64,000 bases of DNA from Oegoconia quadripuncta (taxonomy: Eukaryota; Arthropoda; Insecta; Lepidoptera; Autostichidae), in assembly GCA_949316235.1 (NCBI GenBank), contig OX438755.1, forward strand, positions 16,695,151 through 16,759,150, read 5' to 3'. The notes under the pieces are model-generated. The model was not told the DNA's origin. It did no database searches and saw only the letters and a list, made by a program, of their open reading frames with translations. Each line of letters opens with the position of its first letter. Position 1 is the first letter of the stretch. Below, piece after piece: positions 56,201-64,000 of the stretch. The translations under genes and the position numbers were made by a program.

Positions 56201-58968
56201 ATTCTTCTCGTCATCCTAAAACAATATTTAAAATGAATCCATTCGATTTCATATATATCTTAAAAAATATATGTTTTGTGTTTACGGCTCCTCCCTCCCC
56301 CAATATCTTACTTTGCCTGTATGGGAGAAGTGGGAGTCTCAGTAAAATTAGCCCCGAAAGAGATACATTGTTTATTTTTTAAATTAAGTAACTTTTCAAA
56401 AGTATGGAAACAAAGCCATTCGATATTGTCTTGTAGGTTTATAAATTATCATATTGTTTCAGTAAAAATTGTAGCAGTCTACATTATGATTGCAACAAAA
56501 AATACGGATAACTAGATTTTTTCTTCAGTACTGTCAATCAAAATAGAATTTGGGAAAATCCTGAAGTCAAAATAATGAAAGTTAACGTAAAAAACTGGCT
56601 AGGTACAATGCAACTCAAATCTTTGGCTACATCGTCACTTCCCATCAGGCGAGATTGTGGTCAAATGCGTATCCAATTAATCATAAAAAAAAAAATATAC
56701 GATATTTTATGGACCACAAGCCTTAACACTGCTTTGGGTGCAGTTCTAGTCAAAATCAAAACGCGATTCATTGACACATTGACCCCCTAAAATGTTTACA
56801 GATCAAAAATGGATTAATACAGAAATATTAATAAATCTTTACATTGTAGAAATTGTAAATATTTTCCTTTACAGGGGGGTCATCGAAACCCATGGTTGCG
56901 GGATCGAATCCCTCCAGGAGTAAATGTTTGTGTTACGAATACATGTTCATATAAATATTTAAGTATGTTTATTCGTTACCTACTCATATTTCTATTATAT
57001 CCATAGTAGAGGGTTCCTGGGGCAGTCAGGTAAAAACCCTCAAGAACCTAGACAGTTATATCATCCAGGTATACAAAACAAAGGTCTTAAGAGTTAATCA
57101 TCTTTGTAACGGCTGATACGATTTCCATCTAACTGGCTAACAACATTTCTCCTAATTTAAACTAAATATAAAAAAAAACACACTCAAATCGGACCACTCA
57201 TGATTGTTATACTTCCGGACAAAGACTAGACACACACAACACCCGTCGTTTTACATCGGTAGTTATACAGATATTTAGATATTACCCCAGGGAAAATACG
57301 GTTTGACCTCGGAAAAACGAATAACCGCGATTTTCTTGAAACATTTAATAAAGTGTTGTAAATGTAGTAACAACTGCTAAAAATTAAGCATTTGTAAGAA
57401 ACGCAAGTACTAAGTAACTAAATAAGCTAAAGTTGAAAAATGTGTTTCTTTAAAAAATGCTCAATTGATGGGTATTTCTTTAAATTCAAAACATTTAGGG
57501 AAATTATCGTTATAAAATATTAGTTCTACTTTTTATTTATTAAGCAATGCAGCTCGACGACATTATCAGCTAAAACCGTTGGCTAAAACACATGCATGCC
57601 TGACTATAACATGCTTGGTTTTTATCCATCAATAAGTTAACTGTGTTTAACAAAAGTCTACCTAATTAAATAACTAGTATTTATTGTTATTAAGGTTGTT
57701 ATTAAGATACAAATTATACACAGGGTTTTCTAAAAAAATCTAGACTAAGCGCTCGTTTTTTTAGGCTTCATTATTCAAAATTACATCTCTAATAAACCGC
57801 TATAATTAATTTTTTACCGTGTTTTCCCTGAGCTAATATGGACTTCTAGGGCATATTTCCATATATACAAAATTTGAACGCCTTGTCCGCATTCCGAATA
57901 AAAAACATTTACTGACATGTTTAAAAAAAAATGATATAGTCGTGAGGCAAAATAACTGTAAAGCTCCAGTCGGCCTATTATATTACGTAGCTAGGCTATT
58001 ACGTTACTGTTATTGGTAGGTACCGGTATTTTGTTGACTTAGATAAAACAGTTTGTTATCATAAGTTGGGCTTAATCTGCCTCTTATTAAAACGTCAGCG
58101 AATTGAGGTCATTCCATAGAGTTTCATATATATTTTATAACAATAACTAGTGTCCCGGGTGATTTCTCGAGCAGCGAGCTAACGCAAAAGGACATTTTTG
58201 ATATTTAAAAGATACCTATTAATTCATCACAAAAAACACAAGAATACCTGAGAATCGGAAATTACAGTATTGTGATGAATGGGTAGGGACTCAGCAGTAT
58301 TGCTGGTTTTCAGTCCCCCCTAGCAGAGCAGTTGCTGTCACCAAGGAAACAATGAGCAACTTTCCAATCGCAATCATGTTTTTTTAGTTTTTTAGTACAT
58401 GGCTCATGTTGAATTCAAAATTTATATGACTTACAATAAAGATTTCTGTTAAATTGCAAACGTTATGAGTTGAAATGCAGCTTAAACGCAACACTAATTC
58501 GATTTAATACTTAATCGAAGAGAACTACTTACTAGAGAGCTTAATGTACAGTCGACTGTACACACCTACAATAGCTGCTTGAGTACAGCTTATAACTTAT
58601 CTAGGTTATGTAGTTAGGCAACCTAAAATATTTGCTTTCACCATAGACTTACAAATAAATACTAGCAGACCTAACGTTAATGTATTTATGCTAAGTCGAC
58701 GCATACCCCATGCAGCTTATTTCAACTACGAAACTTTTTATATACCTACAAATATTGCTTGTTTCCAAAAAATACTTGGTATTAACAAATACCTAATCTG
58801 ATGAGCTAACCCTCTAGACACTATGTCAAAGCCTAAACGTAGCTAATACTTTTGTATGGATAATTCGGTCTGCTAATATTTATACGTCCATGGGTTTCAA
58901 TACGCAATAAACTTATTTAATTTATCAAATTATTTTTTAATAAGCAACTATGACACACTTACAAACAT
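41209..58968 (-). CDS. Sec62: Sec62, ER translocation protein
   Basis: Integral ER membrane protein that works with Sec61/Sec63 in post-translational protein import and serves as an ER-phagy receptor. Coding exons in gene order: 58963-58968 (proposed, Met-Phe), 52916-53042, 49659-49792, 47161-47280, 46211-46413, 44756-44942, 42844-43019, 41209-41353. All introns are GT-AG and phases fit, giving 365 aa (human about 399). Landmarks: N-terminal cytosolic domain (AVAKWLKANVPTKK, KAVDALLTSKWA), Lys/Glu-rich linker, first membrane segment (about 171-192) ending FPLWP, RGVYYVS, second membrane segment (about 203-233), then RHHFWLLPNLTEDVGFFASF, the family signature. The acidic C-terminus contains FEMV (348-351), an LC3-interacting motif equivalent to FEMI in human SEC62. 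The first exon is the least certain part; a longer basic N-terminus as in mammals was not found. Confidence 0.93.
42000..42115 (-). pseudogene. Degenerate duplicate of a Sec62 exon
   Basis: On the minus strand this matches the end of Sec62 exon 42844-43019. 'gtggataaagacactggg' is shared without a mismatch over 17 bases, and the frame reads ETKGDWRSVERVDHVDKDTG against EKQGVGDSAELVEPVDKDTG. A donor-like GTGGGT lies at the same place as the real GTGAGC. An in-frame TAA upstream of ETKG closes the reading frame, so it is probably a dead exon copy. It lies in the last intron of Sec62. Confidence 0.6.
42129..42831 (+). mobile_element. tRNA-headed SINE, family A, split by a DNA transposon
   Basis: The SINE runs 42129-42286 and resumes at 42647-42831 with an A tail. 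Between the halves is the 360-bp element below. Box B is perfect ('gcgggttcgatccccggcgg' at 42199-42218). Confidence 0.85.
42287..42646. mobile_element. PIF/Harbinger-type MITE nested in a SINE
   Basis: Perfect 17-bp terminal inverted repeats (AGGTCTTAGCATACGTG) and a TAA target duplication (42284-42286, 42647-42649). Removing the element and one TAA restores the SINE sequence. A TAA/TTA duplication of 3 bp is the mark of PIF/Harbinger transposons. On the minus strand a 66-codon frame includes MASSSSNATATIA, possibly the start of the former transposase-linked ORF. Confidence 0.88.
43548..43687. mobile_element. MITE, GGTGTCGATTCGGATGTACA family, short form
   Basis: 140 bp, flanked by ATT on both sides. 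Its interior 'agtacgatgcgacg' and 'aactggttttagtttagttg' match 12767-12915. In the Sec62 intron between 43019 and 44756. Confidence 0.8.
43813..44045. mobile_element. Tc1/mariner-type MITE, CAGGGTGTCCCAAAAGTC ends
   Basis: Ends 'cagggtgtcccaaaagtc' and inverted 'gacttttgagacaccctg', flanked by TA on both sides (43811-43812 and 44046-44047). About 233 bp with no coding region. The end motif resembles that of the larger element at 48240. Confidence 0.75.
44205..44505. repeat. Copy of the inner part of the 32.3-kb foldback element
   Basis: 'agaagttattggcataggta', 'gatatgcgactggcgggatt' and 'tgcctatgccaatacctt' match 32440-32760. The outer arms are missing. Confidence 0.6.
44564..44703. mobile_element. 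MITE, GGTGTCGATTCGG family, short form, divergent
   Basis: Ends 'ggtgtcgattcggttgcaca' and inverted 'gtacaaccgaatcgaaacc', flanked by AAT on both sides. It is older than the other copies, judged by mismatches between its arms. It ends about 50 bp from the Sec62 exon at 44756. Confidence 0.75.
45068..45181. repeat. 16-bp minisatellite, about 7 units
   Basis: Tandem units of 'gacgagctacgcttac' type, each 15-16 bp, with several substitutions between units. The period is not a multiple of three, so it is not a coding repeat. It lies in the Sec62 intron between 44942 and 46211. Confidence 0.8.
45262..45450 (-). mobile_element. LINE C-terminal tail
   Basis: Minus-strand codons: GQAPTRSTDYLVKIARSRWM, RAALDRSLRRSLGEAFVQQW, TSFG. 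A frequent LINE terminus in Lepidoptera. 3' end with 'catcatattagccgaaagac'. Confidence 0.75.
45606..45876 (-). mobile_element. tRNA-headed SINE, family B
   Basis: Nearly complete: AT-rich tail at left, box B complement 'gcgggattcgaatccgcgac' at 45811-45830, head 'accactacaccaaacaggtc' at right. Confidence 0.8.
46498..46659. mobile_element. Near-perfect hairpin MITE
   Basis: 162 bp from 'tgagggcggagtgt' to the inverted 'ccgccctca'. The arms of about 70 bp are complementary ('ttaactttactacggcgttc', 'cgtttac', 'gatttgtatggaaa') around a ~10-base loop. It lies in the Sec62 intron between 46413 and 47161. Confidence 0.8.
47590..47765 (-). mobile_element. Fragment of the TTACCTATGAAATTGG element
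   Basis: One end of the element at 11079 and 28707, inverted: 'atgtgaaaccttgaaata' and 'ccaatttcataggtaaagac'. The other end is missing. Confidence 0.6.
48240..49295 (-). mobile_element. Tc1/mariner-type transposon with ~260-bp inverted repeats
   Basis: 1056 bp, ends CAGGGCGTCCCAAAGTTATG, flanked by TA on both sides (48238-48239, 49296-49297). The terminal inverted repeats are very long, about 250-280 bp, and nearly perfect. The centre encodes on the minus strand (48585-49022, 145 codons) the C-terminal part of a DDE transposase: LIFQQDGAPAHNS with the second catalytic Asp, and WPARSPDLTPLDFFFWGYVK with the third acidic region. The N-terminal DNA-binding half and first Asp are missing, so it cannot move by itself. 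The reading frame that remains is intact and the arms hardly diverge, which suggests a young insertion. It lies in a Sec62 intron. Confidence 0.85.
49856..50184 (+). mobile_element. 5S rRNA-derived SINE
   Basis: 'gattagcgaagttaagcaat', 'ggcgcggtcagtccttggat' and 'gggtgacc' match the 5S rRNA internal promoter region. The body has 'cactgactgtcaggtggtca' and 'gattatggcccatatcctca'. It begins about 65 bp from the Sec62 exon 49659-49792. Confidence 0.8.
50190..51570. other. Sec62 intron sequence, no gene recognised
   Basis: AT-rich with scattered short open frames without domains. A short inverted repeat 'tgcatgatatatg' and 'catatatcatgca' lies at 51057-51092. Confidence 0.35.
51575..52030 (-). 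mobile_element. SINE family C split by a SINE family B
   Basis: Family C starts at its tail near 51588 ('cactaatcatctagtcccaa'), breaks at about 51665, and resumes at about 51895 to end in its head 'ccactaatcggtcgtca'. The inserted 51665-51893 piece is family B ('acacacagcgccatctagcc', box B 'ggggattcgaacccgcaacc'). Family B thus inserted after family C. Confidence 0.75.
52160..52300 (+). mobile_element. SINE family C, 3' part
   Basis: 'gtgtgatgaatacgaac', 'atctgttatctagtaccca' and 'agtttgggactagatgatt'. The tRNA-like head is missing. Confidence 0.65.
53229..53290. repeat. Hairpin with an asymmetric insertion
   Basis: 'ttgttttgcg' + 'ctcgaagag' pairs with 'ctcttcgagcgcaaaacaa' around a 4-base loop, but the left arm has 16 extra bases between its two parts. 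It lies 190 bp from a Sec62 exon. Function unknown. Confidence 0.55.
53300..55300. other. Sec62 first-intron sequence, mostly unassigned
   Basis: AT-rich, no coding region recognised. It contains a Jockey-like LINE 3' end at 54340-54500 ('ggcatggaagtcccttccgg', 'gtcaaacgcgtatccagtta', poly-A), a shorter relative of 8115-8442. Confidence 0.4.
55310..55400 (-). mobile_element. RTE-type LINE 3' end
   Basis: Minus-strand codons LMRVKEAEEVCQDRSKWK, followed by the 3' end 'gtcacgcctgtaggcagaga' in complement. It shows the unbroken junction that is split at 31065-31210. Confidence 0.65.
55877..56180 (+). mobile_element. tRNA-headed SINE, family A
   Basis: Head 'gaccgcctccgtggctcaat', box B 'gcgggttcgaccccagcgg', internal deletion after 'ttggcttgtggtagg', A-rich tail near 56170-56180. 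Confidence 0.8.
56620..56700 (+). mobile_element. Jockey-like LINE 3' end
   Basis: 'ggctacatcgtcacttccca', 'gtcaaatgcgtatccaatta' and a poly-A run. Same family as 8115-8442. Confidence 0.6.
56878..57000 (+). mobile_element. SINE family C, partial
   Basis: 'catggttgcgggatcgaatc' (box B), 'tgtttgtgttacgaatac' and 'tatttaagtatgtttattcg'. The first part of the head is missing. Confidence 0.6.
57001..58955. other. Sec62 first-intron sequence, no repeat or gene recognised
   Basis: About 2 kb of AT-rich sequence with no long open frame, no clear repeat and no RNA gene that I can see. It is the largest repeat-poor stretch in the window and lies next to the Sec62 promoter, so it may hold regulatory DNA. 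Confidence 0.35.
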
Positions 58969-59290
58969 TTCTAAGTTTCACTAACACAATTTCTGTTATA
59001 TTTTATTTCACAATTTTACACGATAACTCACGCACCGCTCACTCAGTGTCACGGTTGAGACAAAAGTGAGTCAGTCATGTGGTCGGCGCGCCGGTGAAAG
59101 TGGGACGTCGACGCTGCTATACTTTTCTATGGAACCAATTGATGACGGACCTTTCTTCAAGCCGTGCCCACACATTCGACAATTGCGGTACCGGTTCTAT
59201 CCGGTGGACGTGTTATCTAACTGCAATGAACTCCTTTGGTATCTCCTTTACCATTGGCCGAATATGACAAAGCCTTATTGGTCCAATTTG
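58963..59290 (-). promoter_or_regulatory. Proposed Sec62 first exon and promoter
   Basis: On the minus strand ATG TTT at 58968-58963 is followed by the consensus donor gtaagtg. Joined to the 53042 acceptor it continues in frame as MF-DNGDKTE. Upstream there is no TATA box. The region becomes CpG-rich (59080-59110), has TGACTCA (59067-59073) and two CCAAT boxes on the minus strand (near 59262 and 59280). This is the layout expected of a housekeeping promoter. The exon is inferred from phase, position and donor only. Confidence 0.45.
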
Positions 59291-59509
59291 AGAACAGAAC
59301 ATGTGTGTATGACCTTGAAGTTATACGTTAAGGAGACGGAGCTATTTTATAACATCTCTTGAAGCTCTACTATGGGTCGAATTTGACTGTTGGCCATGAA
59401 CTTCATTGCCATTGAAGTTAACAATAAGAACTTATATACTAATTGTTAGTTGAACTTGAAGCGATGGCTTACCCTTCGTCCAACTGACTGAGTTAAATAT
59501 GGGTATTCC

Positions 59510-59580
59510 CAGAAGAATAGAATAGGATCAAACCGTCTCTTCCTGTGCACGTCATAAAACGCTGATAATGTTTGTGTATC
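59510..59580 (-). repeat. Fragment of the 'gtttcggcac' repeat
   Basis: 'gaagaatagaataggatcaa' and 'ctcttcctgtgcacgtcata' resemble 18570-18620. Short and diverged. Confidence 0.4.
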
Positions 59581-59939
59581 CGACGAGTGTTTAAGTGTGT
59601 TGACGGCGTTCGGACGTATTTCAGTAATGCGTGGTCCTATTTGAGTGCGGATTGTTTTAGATTAAAGACTAAACGACAGGTTCGTAGCCACGTTTGATGA
59701 AAATCGGTTAAGCTGTTTGATATCATACCTTTCGAAGGTTTTCTAATTTTTATTTTTTAATATTTAAGATGAAACTCGGGCATGTCTTGTATCATGGAAA
59801 TCGAAGCCGTTTGTAAGATCATGTGTGTGCCCCAGTAAACAAAAAGGTCAGTAGCATGCCCTCCATACAGGCAGAAAGGCAGTGCCTACCCTAGCTAATT
59901 GTAAGCTTTCCTCGAAATGCATTGTCAAGAGTCTTGACA

Positions 59940-60660
59940 ATGCTGCGAACATTCGCATCCGCATCCGCAAATGCGGAACATCCGCATTGATTTGGACATC
60001 TGCATCTGCATCCGCATCCGCATTAATCAATGCGAATGTTCATGCGGATGCGAATATTATACAAGTAGCGACAAGAAAGAAATTGGGCGGGGCCGGTGGT
60101 TGACGCGTGCCGGTCGCACGTGACAATGACCAATGGGAGCGAAGAAATTGGTAACAAGATTCGACACGTTTGTTTGTTTTACGAGTAGCTAGGAGAGCAT
60201 CGAGAGGAATTTAAAGTATTATCGCCGATAGTACGAAGATTTGTATCTGCTCCACCGGGCAGTGTTCCTAGCGAACAACTTTTTAGTAGCGCGGGTTTAA
60301 TTTACGAACCTCTGCGTAATAGACTCGATTCAGAAAAGGCGGCAGTACTACTTTTTATAAAATATAATGCGCCCATTTTTAATTTTAATTATTAATATAA
60401 AAATTTTAAACAATTTAAAAAAATTATTACCTCCTTCATTTTTTATTCAACATATTTTTTTATCTAATCATCTTTTTTATTTAACATAAAAATAAGTAGT
60501 ACTTATTTTTTTTATTAAACTAAGTAGTTTGTGTTTGATTACAATAAAAATGTTAATAATTACGTTATCATTGTTTTAATTCTTCATTAATAGACTTTGT
60601 TTACATAATATCTTAAACATCCGCATCCGCATCCGCATCCGCGGATGCGAAAAAATCGGC
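59940..60660 (+). mobile_element. hAT transposon relic between ATCCGC arrays
   Basis: The frame 60189-60395 (68 codons, no start codon) ends a hAT transposase: FVSAPPGSVPSEQLFSSAGL, IYEPLRNRLDSEKAAVLLF, IKYNAPIF. This is the C-terminal dimerisation domain, with the conserved S-SEQLFSSAG and RNRL-EKA-LLFIKYN pattern. Left (59950-60055) and right (60620-60655) of it are degenerate hexamer arrays of ATCCGC, on both strands. Most of the transposase is missing, so it is a decayed copy. A 'gtcttga' motif lies outside each array, but proper ends were not found. Confidence 0.75.
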
Positions 60661-60669
60661 ATCCGAAAC

Positions 60670-61450
60670 ATCCCTCTCAAGACAGCTGATTTATACTGAT
60701 ATGAATAGACACATTCTAAACAGTTGCGAGAATTGCTATAAAAATGAGGTAAGTATACCCTTGACACATTTTCTCGGAGGTTTCAAATGTAACATTTAGG
60801 AATTTTATGTCATTTTTATCGATTTTATTAATTCTCAATGTAATTACTTTATTTTATTTAACTTTATTTTATAGTAACTAATTATTTTGACCTTGTATGC
60901 CTACGGGCGGATCACAGCGGTAATAATTTTAATGTAACATCCTCAATCCTGTGATTCACAATAAATGATATTGATTGATTGATTGATTCTTAAATTTTAA
61001 ATTTCCATATAGTTCTTTCCAAGTTTCTTAATGGCACGGTTGGAAAGTTTTCATTGTTTATGAATTTCTGAGCTCATATCTCACTAAATATTCCAAAAAA
61101 GTCATTTAGGTATTTTCACAATAATTAAAGACCTCACTAACAATGCCTAACCACACTAAATGCGCTGTACATGACCTTATATAACACTACATACTTTAAA
61201 TTGACATATTAAACGTTACGAGTACCTACTTATACTTTATTATAAATGCTTGTAGACTTCAATTTGGCCTCTGTGTGGATACGTTATGATTGGACAAGTA
61301 TGACCATTGAAAACGAGAGGTTGTCTGTATGTATGTTATGTTTTGTCGCCATGCTTATCAAACCATCGCATTTGTTTAGAATAGGAAGAGTGGTGAAGAA
61401 TAACCCTTGTTTCAATTCTCACACACCTCGAAGTATACTATGTCTCGGCA
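60670..61450. other. Intergenic, no gene recognised
   Basis: AT-rich, with a (TTGA)n tract near 60970-60988. A 70-codon frame at 61246-61458 (+) has no recognisable features. Confidence 0.3.
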
Positions 61451-61451
61451 G

Positions 61452-61461
61452 TATATAAAAG
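61452..61461 (+). promoter_or_regulatory. TATA-box-like element
   Basis: TATATAAAAG with an initiator-like 'ttagtcaat' 30 bp downstream. An ATG at 61515 opens 13 codons up to a donor-like 'gtaccc'. It could start a gene whose other exons lie beyond the window, but no second exon is seen before 64000. Confidence 0.3.
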
Positions 61462-61582
61462 GTCGTAGCCCGCCCACAAAATTAGTCAATCTACGCATTT
61501 TCCTTGTCTGTGGTATGAGACTTCGTGCTCATCAAGATTCAGGTCATCGTAAGGTACCCCGTATTAAATGATTTCGGACACT

Positions 61583-61781
61583 TCCCGCAATCGTCAAGTC
61601 CCAAACTAAGCATAGCTTGTATTGTGGATACTACATAGATAACGGATAAACATAGGGTCATATGACTCTGGAATAAATGTTCGTATTCATCACACAAACA
61701 TTTTACCCCTCGCGGGATTCGAACCCGCAATAGTTGGTTTCGCTGACAGGGTCGCTATCCACTACACCAATCGGTCGTCAA
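61583..61781 (-). mobile_element. tRNA-headed SINE, family C
   Basis: Complete on the minus strand: head 'accaatcggtcgtca' at 61767-61781, box B complement 'gcgggattcgaacccgcaat', end 'agtcccaaactaagcatagc'. Confidence 0.8.
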
Positions 61782-61882
61782 ATATTAAATAGTAGATTGT
61801 ATAACACGGGAGCAAAATAATATTTTTACGGCGAGGGCGTTATTTTGAATCCAGAGCGGAACGAAGGGATCGAGAGTAGAAT

Positions 61883-62035
61883 GCTAAGGCCCGTATTTCA
61901 GAATGTTACTCAAGCGTAGATCAGTCCTTAATAATAGTTAGAAAGAGATGCCGCTATACAAGTTACATAAAGCTGTCCCTTTTTAACTGTCCTCAAGCAG
62001 AGAACTCAGCTCAATTCTGTAATACGGGCCTTAGC
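61883..62035. mobile_element. MITE with GCTAAGGCCCGTATT ends
   Basis: About 153 bp with inverted ends 'gctaaggcccgtatt' and 'aatacgggccttagc'. Inner 'tactcaagc' and its inverse continue the symmetry. The outer motif GGCCCGTATT is shared with 14966-15297, but the next bases differ. Confidence 0.7.
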
Positions 62036-62639
62036 GTAGCGAGGGATTTAATGTAGTATGTCGCCCGAGGTAAAAAATAATTTTGCACTCGAATGATACA
62101 CTCTACTTTTCACCTCCATTATTATGAAAATAAATTTGTTATTATTTTTATAAACTATGTAATTTTAAAATGTGAACAAATTCCGTGCGTAGTTCGCGCG
62201 CATTTTTTAGTATTTTTTTTTAATTAAGGACGGCGGCTGGAGGCCGGCAAGCATTCCTTTTTTCATACAATATTTTAGTTCGATTTCTTTGGTTGATTCT
62301 TGGTATGGAGTATTTAACTCTGTGCATTTTTCATACCATATTTTAGTTTGATCTCTTTGGTAGAATCGCGCCAAGGAACTACGGAGTATGTAAGAAAAAT
62401 TTATCATGTTCCATGTTCCAAATTCAAAACTTTTTATTCCCTGTTCTAAAATCTCTTGGGGAAAAGACTTTGGGCACACTTATTGAGGAACTAATCATCG
62501 TTTTTCGAATAGATGAGTTGAAAAATTTATTTCGTTCTATTATTTAATGATGCTACATTTCATTTATAGCAACCATTTATATTTACGAAAATCTGCTTAG
62601 TATGATGACCAGCAAACATGTTGTGACCCTTTCTCGATG

Positions 62640-62765
62640 GCTGGATCCGCCAAATCTATATGTAGATGGGTGTAGTGGATGTCCCTTAATCGCCTTTTAT
62701 GACACCCACGGGAACAGATGGGTTGGTTCTATACGTTTACGTGATGAAACCACACGGCACAAACA
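62640..62765 (+). repeat. Dispersed repeat, sense copy of 18548-18660
   Basis: 'gtccctt aatcgccttttatgac' (in two parts), 'acccacgggaacagatgggt' and 'gatgaaaccacacggcac' are the complement of the repeat after HPPD-A. Confidence 0.5.
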
Positions 62766-63105
62766 AAACCTAATGAATGAATCAAATGATGTACTACAGG
62801 AAACTAAATCCGTGGCGTTGTATGCACTAATTACATACACGTGCTGGTGCGAGAGTGATGACGTGTACGAAATTACGCCTCGCACGATCCGCTCGAGCTT
62901 GTTTAGACATTGCACATTTTATTTTGGATCGTGACCATTCATGAATAAAAACAAAGCGGTCTGGATGTGTCGCGAAAATCTCGCCGCGCCGTGAGCGTGG
63001 GCGAAGGTACTGATTACTAATAATGAATGATTCTGACATTTCGCCAAATTGGATTATTGTGTTAACTTTGTCAAATTTTAAGCATTTATTTCAGAGTAAG
63101 ATACA

Positions 63106-63290
63106 TCATATCATTTTTTGAATGTCAATTTAAATCTACTGGAAATAATGAAGGTTTATTGCATTTATCTGTCAGTCGGTATGTCCAAGCTACTACCGCT
63201 TCGTAAAGGGAAATCATCTGTGGGAAAAGAAGAGGCGCAAGAAACCCACAGGATCATTGTCGTCCTTTTTATTTTAATAAAAATTATACA
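63106..63290 (+). repeat. Dispersed LINE-like 3' repeat
   Basis: Second copy of the repeat at 35041-35275 ('tcattttttgaatgtcaatt', 'ctactggaaataatgaaggt', 'gaagaggcgcaagaaaccca'). Confidence 0.5.
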
Positions 63291-63626
63291 ACTAATACAA
63301 TTTTATAAAATTGGCGAGCTAGTCGAAGTACACCAAGCGTGTTTGATTCAGGTAGTCACTAATATTGGTAATAACCTTTTTTTGCTAATGTTATTTTGAC
63401 ATGATCTTTAAATTTTTTCTCAGTTAGAATAATGATATTCCTGAGAATATCTTATACATGAGAATAAGATTATAAAAGCGTATACAGTATCCATAAATGA
63501 TGTGTTAACTTTGCTTAGTCTGAACATTGTTAATTGTACATGTGTTTTTAATCCCCCGACCCACGGTTGTGGACCATTTGGTACAGTTTCTTTATATGAA
63601 AGACTAACACTATCTATTGGTCTAGG

Positions 63627-63956
63627 TTTTTTTATGCACAACGGATTGGTACTTGACCTCAATCACACCTGATGTTAAGTGAAGATGAGGTCGAAGGTGG
63701 AAGCGTACTGACCCGGAAACCTCAACACATTTGGAGGACTGGCTATCTTATCTCTGACAACCGGAACACAACAATGCTATTAACATTGCTGCTTGGCGGT
63801 AGATTTAGATAAGATGGTGGTAGCTAGCCAGGCGGACACTTAAAATGCCCTACCATCAACCAAACCGAGTACTTAAACATGTACCCCGCTGGGGATCGAA
63901 CCCGCGACCTGGGAATCGTAAACCCAATGTTGTTTACATTGAGCCACGGAGGCGCT
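63627..63956 (-). mobile_element. tRNA-headed SINE, family A
   Basis: Complete copy with poly-T start at 63627, box B complement 'gatcgaacccgcgacct' and head 'gagccacggaggcg'. One of the least mutated copies in the window. Confidence 0.85.
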
Positions 63957-64000
63957 TACTTGCCCCCGTAGCATGACATCGTTTGACGCGCTCGACGTAG

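Noticed and set aside
53060..58960. Search for a Sec62 first exon encoding a basic N-terminus like that of vertebrates
   Set aside because: Several ATGs on the minus strand (for example near 53220 and 54890) were read, but none leads to a basic segment with a donor in the correct phase. Only the MF exon at 58963 fits.
59066..59362. 98-codon open frame on the plus strand upstream of Sec62
   Set aside because: No recognisable domain, and it overlaps the proposed Sec62 promoter on the other strand. The openness is plausible by chance in a locally GC-rich stretch.
62602..62934. 110-codon open frame on the plus strand
   Set aside because: It overlaps the dispersed 'ccacacggcac' repeat and has no domain or splice context. 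A chance frame across a repeat.

Overview
This is an insect nuclear genome window, almost certainly from a moth or butterfly (Lepidoptera). The evidence is short exons with GT-AG introns, AT-rich spacers, and a very dense load of lepidopteran-style repeats: tRNA-headed SINEs, 5S-rRNA-headed SINEs, MITEs, and tails of RTE-like and Jockey-like LINEs. No prokaryotic or viral organisation is visible. All calls come from reading the sequence; no database search was run.

Three protein-coding genes can be rebuilt exon by exon. (1) HPPD-A, 7130..18355 (+), is a divergent 4-hydroxyphenylpyruvate dioxygenase-like protein of 399 aa. (2) HPPD-B, 22983..34565 (+), is a canonical 4-hydroxyphenylpyruvate dioxygenase of 380 aa. 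The two are head-to-tail tandem paralogues that share most intron positions and phases. HPPD-B keeps all metal- and substrate-contacting residues I could check. HPPD-A keeps the Fe(II) 2-His-1-Glu triad but changes two pocket glutamines, has a poorly conserved central segment split by an additional intron, and carries a charged Lys/Glu-rich tail. (3) Sec62, 41209..58968 (-), is the ER translocon and ER-phagy receptor subunit, convergent with the HPPD pair. Seven exons are secure and a tiny first exon is proposed at 58963..58968.

One RNA gene is clear: a full-length U2 snRNA at 14507..14693 (+), lying inside an intron of HPPD-A. It differs from the U2 consensus I remember by paired, compensatory changes in three stems, which suggests an expressed variant rather than a dead copy.

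Layout: 1-6.5 kb holds LINE and SINE debris upstream of HPPD-A. 6.9-18.5 kb is HPPD-A, with MITEs, LINE tails, a 5S-SINE and U2 in its introns. 18.5-22.8 kb is a repeat-filled spacer. 22.8-34.6 kb is HPPD-B with similar intronic repeats. 34.6-41.2 kb is the spacer between the convergent genes, including a CpG-rich patch at 35.5 kb. 41.2-59.1 kb is Sec62, whose introns hold a degenerate exon copy, a PIF/Harbinger-type MITE nested in a SINE, a 1.06-kb Tc1/mariner-type element with long inverted repeats, a 16-bp minisatellite and several foldback MITEs. 59.1-64 kb is the Sec62 upstream region plus a decayed hAT element flanked by ATCCGC arrays, with more SINEs.

Functionally, HPPD-B should carry out the second step of tyrosine catabolism (4-hydroxyphenylpyruvate to homogentisate). 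HPPD-A is probably a neofunctionalised or altered-specificity relative. Sec62 acts in post-translational protein import into the ER and in ER-phagy and is unrelated in pathway.
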